From: Datnioides undecimradiatus
Taxonomy: Eukaryota > Chordata > Actinopteri > Lobotiformes > Datnioididae
DNA: 64,000 bases
Direction: 5' to 3'
Assembly: GCA_008933995.1 (NCBI GenBank)
Contig: WARS01000028.1
Span: 2,368,501 to 2,432,500 of the forward strand
The position numbers and the translations under genes are program-made. The notes below the pieces were generated by a model. That model was not told where the DNA came from, did not search any database, and saw only the letters and a list, made by a program, of their open reading frames with translations. This document shows positions 45,401 to 57,234 of this stretch, piece after piece; the stretch's first letter is position 1, and each line of letters begins with the position of its first letter.

Positions 45401-45711
45401 GTGCTTCAGAGCCTGAACCTGAGGATATGCACATAGATATTTTGACTTCCTGTGTGTTACAGTGGGAGGAGGTGGAGACATGGCAGCCATCTTTGTTTAC
45501 AGTCTGTGGTCAAGATTTGTTTGTTTCTGGGGCTCCTCACCATCAAAAACAAACAAAAACAGCTGCATGTGGTCATACTGTTGTGTCGCCATAATAACTC
45601 AAACTCTCTCTGTGCAGAGGAGGGATGATCCAGACCGGTGAGCAGTACGAGTTTGTCCATCATGCCTTGAGCCTGTACGAGGCCCGCCTATCTGCTGAAA
45701 CCGGCCAATGA
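25100..45711 (+). CDS. ptprr: Receptor-type tyrosine-protein phosphatase R (MAPK-specific, KIM-containing)
   Basis: Dephosphorylates MAP kinases bound through its KIM. Exons: 25100-25175 (signal peptide MFLFLGLIW...), 28712-29031 (His-rich ectodomain), 37021-37131, 37211-37367, 37701-37806 (transmembrane), 39194-39316, 39400-39521, 39602-39736, 41549-41738, 42170-42254, 43132-43211, 44147-44284, 44831-44941, 45022-45179, 45270-45383, 45618-45711 (TGA). The [15 protein letters not shown] crosses exons 8-9. The phosphatase domain shows KNRY, the WPD loop [10 protein letters not shown], the active site [10 protein letters not shown] (exons 14-15, Cys and Arg intact) and the Q loop QTGEQYEF. Order and sequence follow human PTPRR to its ...RLSAET-Q end; about 705 residues if two frame breaks (near 37235 and 37782) are ignored, human 657. 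Exons 6-16 join without a break. The exon 4 donor lies inside a GT run, so its exact end is uncertain. Confidence 0.95.
25176..28711. other. ptprr intron 1
   Basis: Phase 1 intron between the signal-peptide exon (donor gtaagc) and exon 2. It holds a (TG)n tract at 27168-27192, a short GA run near 27370 and the long CTG/AAG compound repeat at 28125-28451. No additional exon was recognised. Confidence 0.6.
28125..28451. repeat. Long compound trinucleotide repeat, (CTG)n interrupted by AAG
   Basis: About 327 bases made almost only of CTG triplets with single AAG triplets at irregular spacing. Because every unit is a triplet, frames stay open on both strands: Leu/Lys, Ala/Glu and Ser/Phe homopolymer-like translations. 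It lies in ptprr intron 1, about 260 bases before exon 2. I read it as non-coding repeat DNA. Confidence 0.95.
29551..29594. repeat. (TG)n microsatellite
   Basis: Pure GT dinucleotide run in ptprr intron 2. Confidence 0.9.
31010..31350. repeat. Degenerate repeat of CCTAGCAACC / GGCAACCA words
   Basis: At least seven copies of tagcaacc or ggcaacca in about 340 bases, at uneven spacing. The word resembles the half-site of the RFX X-box (GTTGCNNGG on the other strand). It is more likely a decayed minisatellite than a regulatory array. Confidence 0.6.
31931..31992. repeat. (AAT)n/(ATT)n trinucleotide tract
   Basis: An AAT run, an ATT run and another AAT run in tandem, so the tract can fold back on itself. 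Intronic. Confidence 0.85.
34166..34360 (+). promoter_or_regulatory. Candidate internal promoter and untranslated first exon of ptprr
   Basis: Two CCAAT boxes (34166-34170 and 34200-34204) precede a TATA-like TTAAAAG (34244-34250) at normal spacing. About 30 bases further a GC-rich stretch begins that ends at 34360 in a strong donor (ctg, then gtaagg). This has the shape of a promoter with a short first exon. The only ATG in the exon is 8 codon positions before the donor and gives no useful frame into exon 3, so the exon would be mostly untranslated. Alternative promoters are known for mammalian PTPRR; use of this one is inference. Confidence 0.35.
35208..35270 (+). repeat. Dispersed repeat, copy with TTAGCATAAAGACTGGAA core
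   Basis: Same core as copies at 6321-6375, 6868-6901 and 60600-60655, and on the other strand at 53461-53530: a CTTAGC word, then cataaagactggaaac, a purine-rich stretch, and GCTAGCCTG. It represents an interspersed family I know to be common in teleosts but cannot name. Confidence 0.7.
35756..35813 (+). mobile_element. Probable 3' tail of a LINE-type retroelement
   Basis: The sequence gtcctgcaaaggattaataa followed by an (ATTCT)n-like run resembles the 3' ends with short tandem tails of fish non-LTR retrotransposons. No reverse transcriptase coding remains, so the class is a guess. Confidence 0.35.
38652..39033. repeat. Minisatellite with GCAGAGACTCTGGAGTCACAG units
   Basis: Roughly seven imperfect copies of a unit that runs through caacacatcactgtatta and agcagagactcagcttca. 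The unit length varies, about 40-80 bases. It lies in ptprr intron 5, upstream of exon 6. Confidence 0.8.
39737..41548. other. ptprr intron 8
   Basis: Phase 2 intron between exons 8 and 9, interrupting the KIM. It holds (TG)n tracts at 40057-40099 and 40960-40999, a (CA)n tract at 41141-41179, and a candidate alternative first coding exon at 40754-40893. Confidence 0.6.
40754..40893 (+). CDS. Candidate alternative first coding exon of ptprr (cytosolic isoform)
   Basis: From ATG at 40754 a frame runs 46 codons plus two bases to a strong donor (cag, then gtaaga, at 40894). That phase is exactly what exon 9 (41549) needs, and the junction reads SFR then RGSNVSL, restoring the RRGSNVSL core of the KIM. 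Joined to exons 9-16 it gives 369 residues with no signal peptide and no transmembrane exon. Mammalian PTPRR makes cytosolic forms (PTPPBS-gamma, about 42 and 37 kDa) from internal starts, and 369 residues fits about 42 kDa. The 46-residue lead itself matches nothing I recognise and no promoter is proven. Phase and donor agreement could be chance. Confidence 0.4.
44792..44824. repeat. (TG)n tract directly before ptprr exon 13
   Basis: The run ends within a few bases of the acceptor TAG at 44828-44830 and replaces a normal polypyrimidine tract. Exon 14 has a shorter tgtgtgtgcag acceptor. Confidence 0.9.
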
Positions 45712-46973
45712 GTGCGCACCATCGCAGGAGGTGTCGACTAGAACCAGGAAGTGTGCTAACATAGCGAGTCCTTAGCAGGTATGATCTCTGAGATTTGGGA
45801 ATTCTGGTGAAGGTCTTTGAGTTTGACGGACAACATGGACAACCAGTGAGGACTGTTGTGGGCGGAGCCTGCTGGAAGGAAAGAGGAAGGTTAAATTTCC
45901 GGAAAAGGGAATGTATCTGTTCTTCTTCTTCTGCTGTTTCTTCTTCACGTGTTGCTGGCGAGTGGTTCTTCAGAGGAACTTAAAAGACCCGCCCACTTCA
46001 CGTCTCTCTGATCGTGTTGTTTTAACCGGACTGTGTCGTTGCCTCTTCTCTGTCACGGAAACGTAGAAATAGTTTGACTGAATCTGACGGTGCGTTGTTC
46101 GGTAACACTGTTGTGTTCCTGTGTCTTATAGGATTTTACATTTATTTATAATGTGCTGTTCTTATAGGAAGAGCTGCTGACTGTTAGCTGGCTGCACCTT
46201 TGGTTCAGCCACTTTGCCACTGTTGAACCAACGCGCGCTCCGTCTGTGACGTCCGCACTCTGTTTGTGATTTGGGCACATTTTCAAACCCTCAAAGTGTT
46301 TATGTACAGGTGAAAGGAGAGCAGGGTGTGTTTCCATGAGCCCTTAGATGTTTAAACTTCATTTTAAACTTCTCAGAGATGCTGAATATCAGTAAATGTA
46401 CATCTGAAGTAACCTGAAACATTAGCTTGCTAGCTAGCTAGCAGAAGCATTCATTTTTGATACTTATTGCTAATGCATCTGTTTAAATGGCCATTGTGGA
46501 GTGTGTTAGCCTGCCCACACACCGTTAACATCAATTTAATTTGTAAACAGAAGTAATTGATTACGAGTTTCTGGTCAGAACCAGTTTAATCATCTTTATT
46601 TCCACAGGCTGCGCAGTCGGCCCACTAACGAACGCTGTGCTGAGGTCACAGATGGCGTTTCCTACAGCCATGCATCACATGTCAGAAGCTAACAAACCAA
46701 TGTAACGACAGATAAGCTCCTGCTAAGCTAGTTCCTATAGTTACAGCAATCATAGAGGCTAATTCTAGCTTTAGTAGCTCAGCATTGATCCTTGTGCTTT
46801 AATGTCAATAGATGGATGCTAACATATGCTATAAGCTCATGCTATTGCTAGTGCGCTATGCTAATGCAATATTTTGTTGAACTGACTAAATCTAGTATTC
46901 AATTTTACACGAACCACGTTTGTGAAATAATAAATTTGTTTTAACAGTTACTTTAATGTTTTTATAGCAAGTG

Positions 46974-47019
46974 CAGCTCCCATGAGGCTTTGACAAGAGC
47001 CTATGAATCATGGGAGCTG
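46974..47019. repeat. Short inverted repeat with CAGCTCCCATGA arms
   Basis: The arms cagctcccatga (46974-46985) and tcatgggagctg (47008-47019) are perfect complements around a 22-base loop that itself has a ggct/agcc inner stem. The right arm continued outward reads actacagctcccatga on the minus strand, close to the ACTACAACTCCCA motif bound by ZNF143/THAP11. Confidence 0.6.
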
Positions 47020-47902
47020 TAGTTTTTAACTGCTAACACAAGAATTGTTTCTTCTCTGTTAAACTTATGAAGAGACCAAGTGTCAAAGATTATGGACACA
47101 AAACCAAAACAAAACAAAACAAAGTGTTATGACTGTAACTTCTGTTCCTTGAATGGGAACAGTTAGTTAAAACATATATATTATGGGATGTTATGGTGCA
47201 TGACACCTCTGTGTGAGGCCCCACCTGCACATTTAAACACCGACTGTGCAGCGACCAGGTGTCGCACCTCGTTCCTCTCCTCCAGAGAACAGAAGTTATA
47301 ATCACAACATTTCAGTTCAGCCGATTCAGTTGGTGCAACACGTTCAGTGTTAGACAAAGCAACGTTTATAATCAAGTGGACAACATTTGAACACAAACTA
47401 GCTCAAAAATGGTGCAACACGAACCGTTTCAGTCCCAGTTCAGAATGAATTAGATGTCTTGATTTTAGTCAAAGTGTAGTTCTTCAGCGCTGTTTCAGGG
47501 TTGGAGGAATATTCAGAACATGTTGTGCTGCTTGTTCTCAGAGTTTACTCTGTACAGCTGAATCTTGCATTGACAATTCCCCAGTCGTGTAATATTGTTG
47601 CTTTATACCAAAAATGTAAAGTTATTTACGTCACAATGGTGCAATCCTCTCATCCGTGTGCTGTTTGTAAATCCCGTTATCCAGTGAGTTCTTTATTTAA
47701 GTGCATCAAAGTAATAATAACTTTATTTTTATACAGTTTATACATGTTTTTGATGTGTTTAGCAGCTATTAGCCGTTTGTCGACTCGCATTAAAAGCTTA
47801 ATATTCGGGGTATAAACCTCATCTCTAAACCATCAACTAACAGGAGCTGACTGTATGTTTTTATATTATGTTATAACTGCACTAAAAATGTCAAAATATA
47901 AC

Positions 47903-47908
47903 AATAAA
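47903..47908 (+). promoter_or_regulatory. Candidate polyadenylation signal of ptprr (AATAAA)
   Basis: About 2.2 kb after the ptprr stop, within AT-rich sequence. An earlier AATAAA is at 46929-46934. The choice between them is open. Confidence 0.3.
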
Positions 47909-49960
47909 ACTTAACTCAAACATACATTTTAGTGGGTGCAGGTGCAGTTTTCATCCAATACAACGTCCATTAAGATATAAACCGGGTGAACCTGTCCGTC
48001 AGTTCCTGGGCTGTTGACTCATTTCAGAGATCAGAGGTTTCTACACAAATGCCAGTAACGAAGAACATTAACGTAAACATCCCATCTGCTCTCTGTGTGG
48101 AGGAGGCAGCGTTGTGCAGTTCATGTTAAAGTGCTATTAAACCTGATGTGGCAGTAACACTTCAGTCCACGGACCACGAACACGGACATCTTGCTGCTAA
48201 AACTGGGAACGCTTTGGGACCGGACCGTTAAACGAGAGACGCTTTGAAGACTCTTCTTTTTCTATGTACCAAATTATTTTATATCTACTCCTGTTTCTTG
48301 TGATACAAGCGGAGGGGGGTGGGACTTTTGGACCGGTGTCTCTCTGTCGACGTCCAACACGCCTCCCGAGGCCGCGGTCAGCCGAGTCGGCTCAGGACCT
48401 GAATCCACTTGAGGCTCAAAATGGTTAAAAGTCTGGTTCATCACAGTGCGACAGTGACCTGATTCCCCGCTTTGAACTGACCGAGGTGGAGTTGAACCCA
48501 CTGCCACAACGGGCACGGCAACACACACTGCCTCTGACGGAGTATTGTGTATGTACAGTAGGTGGTGGTGGTTCATGTCCTGTACTTCATTGTTGGCGAC
48601 TGTTGGCGGAGCTTAAAGGGACGCTACACGTTTCAGGTTCAAACAGCTGTGGCTGCGTCGTCGCGCTGCAGAGAGAATAACACTCTGACTTCACTTTAAC
48701 AAACGTTCAGCCTTTAACCTGTCGGCAGCCGAGCTGTAAACACTCAGCCAAACTCAGCAAATGCTAAGCAGCACATTACAGGAAACGTCCATTAGCTTCT
48801 ACTGCTGCACCTTGACTTTGACTGGTGCTGAATAAATTCCTCTTAACCAACATTTGTTCCTTTGCTATGTTAGCCTGGAAGCTAGCTTAAGCTAAAGTTT
48901 GTTAGTTACAAACATAATCCGAACACACAAGTTTCAGCTACTTTGTCAGTTTGTTACAGCTTGTTTATTAATTTCTCCTTTGTTATTTTGACGTGATGAT
49001 GAATAAATAAGAAATATTAGTTTTATTGAAATTTAGATTTTCTGCCGTTCTCCATGGGAAGGGCGCTAATTGTCATGATGGATGTTTCCTTCAGTACTCC
49101 TGATTGTTATGGGTGTACATGTTCAAAGAACTTTATTTAAAACTGTTTCGATCAAACTTCTGACAAAAAACAATAAGAACTAGCATGCTAATTCATTTAG
49201 CAACTACACTGATGTGACTGCTAACATGCTAACTCGCTAACAGTAGTTTCTGAAACATTCTGTGATTAAACGAGCTTCATCCAACACACCTGAGCGTCAG
49301 GTACAGAGCTAAAAACCGTTAGCGTCCCTTTAAACGTCTGCGTGCGGCGGCGCAGCTCAGTCAGAGGACACCTGATGCTAATTAGTGGACGTAGGTATGT
49401 GGTTTTAACTGTATTACTAATCAACTTGAATGTTGTTATAGTCCAGAGCATTAGCCACTGAGTAGTGCTGTAACCTCTTTATCTATATACACACATATAT
49501 ATTGTTACCTGTAATCTGTACATAAACACGTATGAACGCTGACTCGTGTTGTCTCTGACTGAACCTCAGGTATCACATTTACTGTGCCGTCAACCAAACC
49601 GGTGGATTGTTATTCCAGACTAAATGATGCGGCGCTTAAACCAAAGCAAAGCTGGAACAGCTCATGATTTATATTAATATAAAATTAGTCAGATGAAGTT
49701 TATTGATGTGATTGGAAACAACAGTCACATTAAAACCAGACACTGTCACGATGTGAGCGTCAGTCTGCAGAATGAGGCAGGGAAAGACTACAACAGGCTT
49801 TTTACCCTGTTGGACCATCTATTACAGATCCAGGTTTAATGCGTCGGTGCAGGTCATGTGACCGATGTGAGGGGTTAGGCTGCGGTGGATGTTCAGGATC
49901 AACCTGAGGGTTCGTTCAGATCAACTTCATGTTTAAACTGTTGTTCCTAGAAACATACTG

Positions 49961-50077
49961 TGAGAGAGACGGGGAGAGAGAGACAGAGAGAGAGACAGGG
50001 AGAACGACAGGGAGAGAGAGAGACGGGGAGAGAGACAGGGAGAACGACAGGGAGAGAGAGAGGGAGAGAGGAGCGCA
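49961..50077. repeat. Purine-rich (GA)n tract with GACAGGGAGAACGACAGGG duplications
   Basis: About 115 bases, nearly all purine, with two copies of acagggagaacgacagggag. Such mirror-like purine tracts can form triplex DNA; nothing more is shown. Confidence 0.8.
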
Positions 50078-51266
50078 GCAGGAAGGAAGGAAAGAGGTGT
50101 GGGTGACTAAAAGTAGCTCCAACCCACTGAAACAAAAGCACTTTGACCTTTAACTTGAAACGTTTGTGTTTCAGATAAATTCCAGGTTTGTCAGAATTAA
50201 GGTGGTTAAATCCCAACAGCAGCGCGACCGTAGTTCAGAGAAGATTAATGAGTCATTAACTGTGATTAGAATGAAAGTGCTACAAAGCTAAATGAGCTCC
50301 ACAACAATGATCTGCACTGATCTTTATGATCGTTTGATAATTTGCCACATGTTTATTATAAAAGTGACAATTCTAATCAAAGCTCAGGCTGTTTAAAGTC
50401 TAATTAAAGCCTAATTAAACTCAATTTAATTGATAAAGTAACTGCATTCATCAACGTGAACATTTAAAACGTGAAATTCTTTCAAGATAAATGAAAATAA
50501 AGTCTCACTTAATGAATTATGAAGGTTCAGAAGGAAATTCCTGTTTTTCCCACAATCGTCACCAAATCTTCTCCTTCTCGTTTAAAACAACACAGGTTGT
50601 TGATTGATTGTTTGTTTCAATATAAAATCACATTTTATTATTGGAAACACTTTGTAAATGACTCACCGTCATTAAGGTCTGTGATGTTTGGGTTTTTGTG
50701 CCTTTTTTAAATGAATGAATAAAATCTGTTCCACATATTTAGACATCTGCCCTGCAGAGATGAGGAATCAACATTTTCTGCAGGTTTGTTTTGCTTTGCT
50801 GCACGTTGAGACCCTGAAGGACACGATGCAGCAGTGCTTCATGACCGTCAGCTCTGCGTTGGGTTGGTGATCCTCTGCAGGCAGACAACAACCCGCAGGT
50901 TTACACAAAGTATTCAAACTCAAACTGAACCAAAGTGGAGAAAGCTTGTTTTCTTCAGTTTGGTGTCTCTCAGTGGGGTTAGTGCTGGAATCACCAGTTT
51001 CACATCACACTCATTTGGTTTATTTAACACAATTAATTCCTGATTTGCAGCAGAAACCAGAGCAAATAAGAGATTTAACGTGGAGCTCAGACTAAATTTA
51101 CACCCTGACAGATGGAGCAGCATCAGACGCCGTCATCGCACAAAGAGACAAACTTTAAACTCCAGAGTTTAAAGCCTCAGCGGGATTTAATCAAACACAC
51201 ATCTCTATTTATAACATCTACCTCTGCTGTCGGAGCAGAAAGGTGCTGCTGGTGGAGCCTCAGGCC

Positions 51267-51274
51267 TATTTATA
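51267..51274 (+). promoter_or_regulatory. TATA-like element upstream of ptprb
   Basis: TATTTATA about 480 bases before the ptprb start codon, with a second copy at 51206-51213. A start site about 30 bases downstream would give a 5' UTR of roughly 450 bases. A plausible core promoter, not proven. Confidence 0.35.
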
Positions 51275-51753
51275 GCCTCCATCCAGGCCGAGGTTGTAGT
51301 CGTGCCTTTGCAGTGACTCACTGAGCCGCTGGGCTTGATTGAGGAAGTCCGTTAGTGACTCCCGGCCTCGACACTATAGACTCTGACCGACAGACAGACA
51401 GGAAGAGGGACAGACAGCTGGTGAGACAGGGAGTCCGGGGAAAAGTGAGGAACAAGCGAGTCTGAAGCGCGAGTTGAGGATGAGCCTGAGAGGAGACGAC
51501 GGGCAGAGAGAAGAGATGAAGTTTCTGGAAACAACAGTTTCTGTCGATTAGGGATTTACTGTTTGCTCAGAGAGGACGAAGCACGCTGACCTCGGGGTTT
51601 TCCAGACGTTTCATTTTCCAACTTTTAGTTTTTAACACGGATTCGGAGACAAAAGCGGGATCTTTCCTGAGGGAATACAACCACACATCTTCTACCTCAG
51701 CCTCAGGATTATGGTGGTGCGTGCTCTGCCTGAGGATCTGAAGCAGGATCAAA

Positions 51754-54700
51754 ATGCTGAAATGTAAAGTTCAGAGTTATCTCTGCCGCCTGTGGCTCAC
51801 GTCCCTGCTGCTGCTGCTTCAGGTGAGGCTACATGTCTGTGAACCCTGTAGGAAACACACTCACATAATCCAAGGCAGCCAGTTTGTGATGTCTGTTGTG
51901 CAGCAAAGCAGAGGAAATAAGTCATTTAAGAGCTTTTAAGATGAGAAACAAATTGGCTCAGGTTCTTTGTTTTAAAGCTCGGTGCCAGTTTAATATTAAT
52001 CACCACTGGACAATTAAAAACTTGTTTTTAACCAAGAAAAGTTTCTCCATCACGATGAAACGACCTCTGTAGACGATGATTCTCCAAACCTTTCAGATTT
52101 ATTCACATTCTTGTGCAGTTTTAATACGAAATGTGCAAAATGTGCTGGTCAAACTGTGTTTTCGAACTCTACAGCATATCTTAGAGAATTCAGCGGAGAC
52201 CGAGAAACTGAAACGCAACATGCAATTTGAGTTCTGACTTTGATTATTCTCATTCTGTTTTATTATAGCCAGAAATGTTTGTCTTTATGTCACAAAATCA
52301 TGTTTTTTCTTGATTAATATTAATCATACAGGTGATAAATAAGCACTCTTGATACCTCTGTGTGATGCTGATGGAGTATTTGAAGGATAATCTTCAACCT
52401 TGAGCATTTAAGTCTTAAATAAAGACAAATTCAGACTAACTCACTAATTAAGCATCTAGGATTTTGTCTGTTGCCCGTGTTAAGGAAATGATTGAAGTGA
52501 GTCATGTTGTTTTGCTCCCTGTCACAGTCTGATTTGCAGCCATCATTGATAAAAAGTTCACTGAAATAAGAAAACTTTAGTTTAAAGGTCGACACGACTT
52601 TTAGAGAGACGCCCAACAAAGGTCGTCTGAAACCGGCTGCATTGTGGTTATCGATCTCAAAACTCCTCACTTTACACTTTATGGAAAAACAAGAACTTGT
52701 TCCAATAAAGAGAAACTGTCAAAAACATTGATAAAACAGTTTTGAGTGAATTTCAAAAGTTCTGAGTTCGGCGCCTCCCAGTGGTTCCTGTGAGAAAGGA
52801 CATAATGTCAGACAGCAGCTTTAAAATTCAAAGGATTAGAGGATTATTAATAATAATAATAATAGTAATAATAATAATAATCTGAATTATAGTACAAGTG
52901 TGATAGTTCTACAGTTCCAACACCAAACTGCAGCTCAAAGCAGCTTTTAGCTGCTTTAATCTCATAGTTTCAGTTTCTGGACAAAAGCACTACTGCATGT
53001 CGAAGCTAATAACAGCTAATGTTATGCTAATGCGCAAGAACAAGTGCTAACACAGGCTAACTGTATGCTACTGTCAGTGCTAACATGTAATCAATAGCTT
53101 TGAAGTTAAACTTTATAAAAAGTCTTAAAGGACAGAAAAGAAGCAGCGTAGTTGGTGAGATGTTTCAGGATCACGACAGAACAAATCCTAATTGCATCCT
53201 AGCTAACAATAACAAGAGCTAACGCAAGCTAACTGTGCGCTACCTGAAACAAAAAACAGATTTACTGTGTATGTGAGGTCGTGTTAGCGCACATGCTAGT
53301 TACTAGTCTGTCCTGAGAGCAGCTGGTTTTTGTTAGGCTAGTTAATGCTAACCGCTAACTGCTGCTAAAAATCACAATATTCCTTTTTTTGATTTTGATT
53401 TTATTGCACCTGTTCAACAAACAAAGCACGAACAAAGAATCAAACGGACATGGAGCTGTTGGAAAGTAGAGCTAGCAGCAGGCTAGCAGTTTCCCCTTGT
53501 TTCCAGTGTTTGTGGTAAGCTAGGCTAAGTTTACGCAAACAGATGGAAAACGTTCTTTCACACGTTTAGATTGTTTTCACTCCAGTTCTCCGACACATTA
53601 TGTAGTTTCATATTCTGCCTGTCTGTCTGTAGTGTTGTTTGCCTCTGAACTCCCTGAACTTCATTATCAGTGACAAATTATTCTTTTTTCAGTTCTGCTG
53701 TCCAGTATTTCATAAAGAGATAAATTAAAATAACCACAACAGCAGGAGAGTCCATTTCAATGTTCCTTGGCAGCAACACAAAAAATGTAAAAATGTTTAA
53801 TTATAATAAGAAAAATGAAGTATTTAAGTAGCGTTTGAGATTAAATGCAGTTCAAATATTTTGAATAAAAGCAGCATTTCTAATTAAATGTAATAAGAGT
53901 ATTCAGAGTAAAATTACTTTTCACATAACTTATAGGAAAAGTCTGAAGCATGTGAAATGTTTTTACTGGACAAATCAGTTCCACCATCATCAGCTGCACA
54001 TCCGTATATATCCACATACGCCGACGACTCTCCTGTTTCTGTGATAGGTGAATATTTGATAAATCGGGCTCTGGTGAGCGGGAACTGGAATGTTTTTATC
54101 GCTTCAGCTCACTGATGTTGTTTCCCCATCAGGATCGTTGCAGTGCAGCTCCGGCAGAGGATCCGCTCCACCCATGTAGCATCTTGGTGTCCACCCCTGT
54201 ACCTGGTCTGGACTCCATATCACTGACTGTTAGCACACCTGGATGGGGCTGCTCCTTCACGCTGACATCACCAGACGCCGCAGGAGACGGCGCCCAGTGT
54301 AGCAGAAGAGGAAGAGAAGGAGACGAGATAGAGACTAATGAGATTGGAGGAAGGGAGCGAGGTGAAGAGGAGGCGAAGGTGGACTTGGGAGACAACTATC
54401 TGGCAACCAACCAGCTAGGAGTCGAGGATGTAGGGAACAAGGATGTAGGAGATGTTTTCACCTGCGTGCTGGATCACCTGGAGCCTGGAACCATCTACCA
54501 GCTGCAGATTCAATCCCAGACAGACGAGGAGGCGGTGAACATCACCCTGCAGACCAGTAAGTCCCCAGGTCACGAGTCCACCACACATCTACTGCACCAC
54601 CCCAGACTCGAGGTCCAGCTCCTCAGTTGTTCTGGAGATTTCATCAGAGTCCTCATCCACGGAAGTTGGTTTCTCAGCCGGGAGCCAGTACACTTTTTAG

Positions 54701-55230
54701 ATTTTTAGTGTTTTTTCTAGTTTTTACATTTTGTGTTTTGTTATAAGCTCAAATTACTGACTGCACCAGACTCCACTGACAAACACGGTCATTTTAAGCA
54801 GCTGATCTCAGGACATCCTGGCCTACCACTGCCTCCACCTGCCTGTCTGTGTTTTTGAGAGTTAGATGAATCCAAACAAGCTCTTAAAAAGACAGAAGTC
54901 TCACAATAACATGAAGAAAGTAAAGTATCGAAGCAGCTGTAGACGAGCAGCGCCTGTGGTCAGCAACATAAAATGACTGTTTTTGTTAATGGAGTGTGGT
55001 CCGTTGGATTTCAGGCTCCAACGTTTACTGTCTGTAGGTTATTGATTGAGGACGAATCAGGAATAATTTAATTTATTCATGTTTCCCACCTGACCTGTCC
55101 TGTCTCCATCGGCCAATAGCAGCGCAGGTGTAACGGATAACATTATTAATGGCTCGGCTCCATTTAGGTGTGTCAGTGAGGCAGCAGGCAAAAACACATG
55201 GAGTCCAGCCATTAATAATGTTATGAGTTA

Positions 55231-55270
<40 letters not shown>

Positions 55271-56083
55271 CATCAAACCCTGAGGTTATCGTTCACGTTT
55301 GCACTGTTTTTAGTGTGAAATATCATGAACAGAGAGTCGCCGCAGCTCATAACTCGTCACCAAACCTGTTGAGAAGTGCTGCCTTCAGGGTAAACTCAGA
55401 CAACCGAGCTCTGTTGGCAGGCACGGTGCTGTCTCATTGTCCCGACAACCCGTTATCCTGAACACAAACGACCGTTGTTCCTAAAATACAAACTCACGTA
55501 CGTTACTTACCTGACCGCAGTGGTACCCACATGGATAGTATTGTTACCATGGCAACAACGGTCATCTGACTTCTTCCTTTCTTGCACATTAAAATGCACA
55601 AATATGTGAAGGGGAACATTTCCAGAGAGTGTGTGTATTTTCTGAACAGTGCAGGCTTTTGTTTTTCCAGGTGATAGGATGTTTATCCGACTCTTTCTGT
55701 GTTTTTTGTTTGTTTGTTTGTTTGTTTTCAGAATAACGCACCGTTGTTAAATCAAATTGTACCTGTGGTCTGTGGACAGTTTGTCCCGAATCATTTTGTG
55801 TATTTACGTGTTTTTTGGGACAGCGGGCCGTCCCGAGCGGCCTGCTTTGATCCAGCTCAGGGTTTTTCCACAGAGCGAGGCCTCTGGGTTTCATCCCGCC
55901 TCTCCTGCGTTACCTGTCACCTGTGATTGGCTGGTCACATGTCCGAGACCGTCGAAAGTCAAAACCTTCACGACTCAGAGTCAAATGTTCTATTGTGCTC
56001 TGTCCTGTTGTTTCCATCTCCGCTGACCTCTCGTCTTTTGAAGTGAAGGAACACGACACGACCTCCTTGTTGTGTTGAGTCTT

Positions 56084-56131
<48 letters not shown>

Positions 56132-56426
56132 TCAGTGTTCATGTCATGTAGCTTCCTTTCTCTGTAGCTCTGTGATTAGCTACAGGAACCACAGGCCTGC
56201 TGAGGGAGAGTGATAGAGCAGTAAAAGTACATGTACTTTCGGTGTGTGAGAGTGTGTGTGAGAGTGTGTGTGAGAGTGTGTGTGTGTGTTGTGTCCACAC
56301 TGGCGGGCCTCCAGAACAGAAGTTGGACCCTCAGTGTGTATTTCCATCGTGGGCAGAGCTCAGGGTTCAGCCATTTCCTGCCTCCATTGTTTCTTTGTTC
56401 TGTGGGAAGCACTGGGAAAGGGCGTG

Positions 56427-56472
<46 letters not shown>

Positions 56473-56974
56473 AAGGAAACAGGGTGTTGCACCCAGTCCA
56501 GTCCCTGCTGTAACCTTCTCTGCGATGCAAAACACTTGTGCTCTGATGTTTGGTGGTTTCTCACTGACCTTCAGAGATCAGGTGACCTCTGCAGGTTTGT
56601 TTATTCGCCATGATTGTCGATGCCTTGACGTGGCTAACATGTTGCACAGCATCTCCACATCCAGCACCATGAGCTGACATACTGATCAGCTGATCAGCTC
56701 TGACATCAGGATCAATAACCTGCGTGTGGTGGTTCTCGTGCTGCAGCGGGGGTCCTGAGAGCTTCCTGGTGCTGCAGAGATGTCGACGGTCCGGCCTGAA
56801 AGCGGCTGCGCGGCTTCGTGGCACTGAGATGTCGCAGCCTGATAACATTGTTCCAGCTCAGTTTGAAGCACCAGTGGCTCCACGGTGGCACAAACACACG
56901 CAGAGAGGCATTGTGGGAAAACACAAACGAGGAAGCAGCGAAGCTCTCAGACGGGCGGGCGGCTCGGAGAGAAG

Positions 56975-57024
<50 letters not shown>

Positions 57025-57196
57025 CTTTGACGGCCACAGTTGGAGCTGAAGGATCCACTTCCTGTTGTCCCAGTGACTGAAGCTCAGCACAGATAAATCA
57101 CTTTAAAGGAACAGTCGGCTGCTGCGTCCGTCAGACAGAACTAAAACTGGTTGTTTTGATGTTGTTGGGACACGATGGTTTCATGTGTTCTGTTAT

Positions 57197-57234
<38 letters not shown>

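Larger units (their letters stand above)
45712..51753. other. ptprr 3' UTR and intergenic spacer before ptprb
   Basis: AATAAA hexamers at 46929-46934, 47903-47908 and 48831-48836 are candidate ends for ptprr; none is clearly best. Other contents are a short inverted repeat (46974-47019), a GA-rich purine tract (49961-50077), and two TATTTATA elements (51206-51213, 51267-51274) upstream of ptprb. No gene was recognised in these 6 kb. Confidence 0.6.
51823..54132. other. ptprb intron 1
   Basis: Phase 0 intron after the signal-peptide exon. It holds an (AAT)n tract (52843-52881), a minus-strand copy of the dispersed CTTAGC repeat (53461-53530) and GCTAAC-rich stretches around 53000-53360. No exon was recognised. 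Confidence 0.6.

Noticed and set aside
54115..54132. Translation start of ptprb at the ATG just before exon 2
   Set aside because: The acceptor CAG at 54130-54132 and the in-phase signal-peptide exon at 51754 give a better model; a start here would lack a signal peptide.
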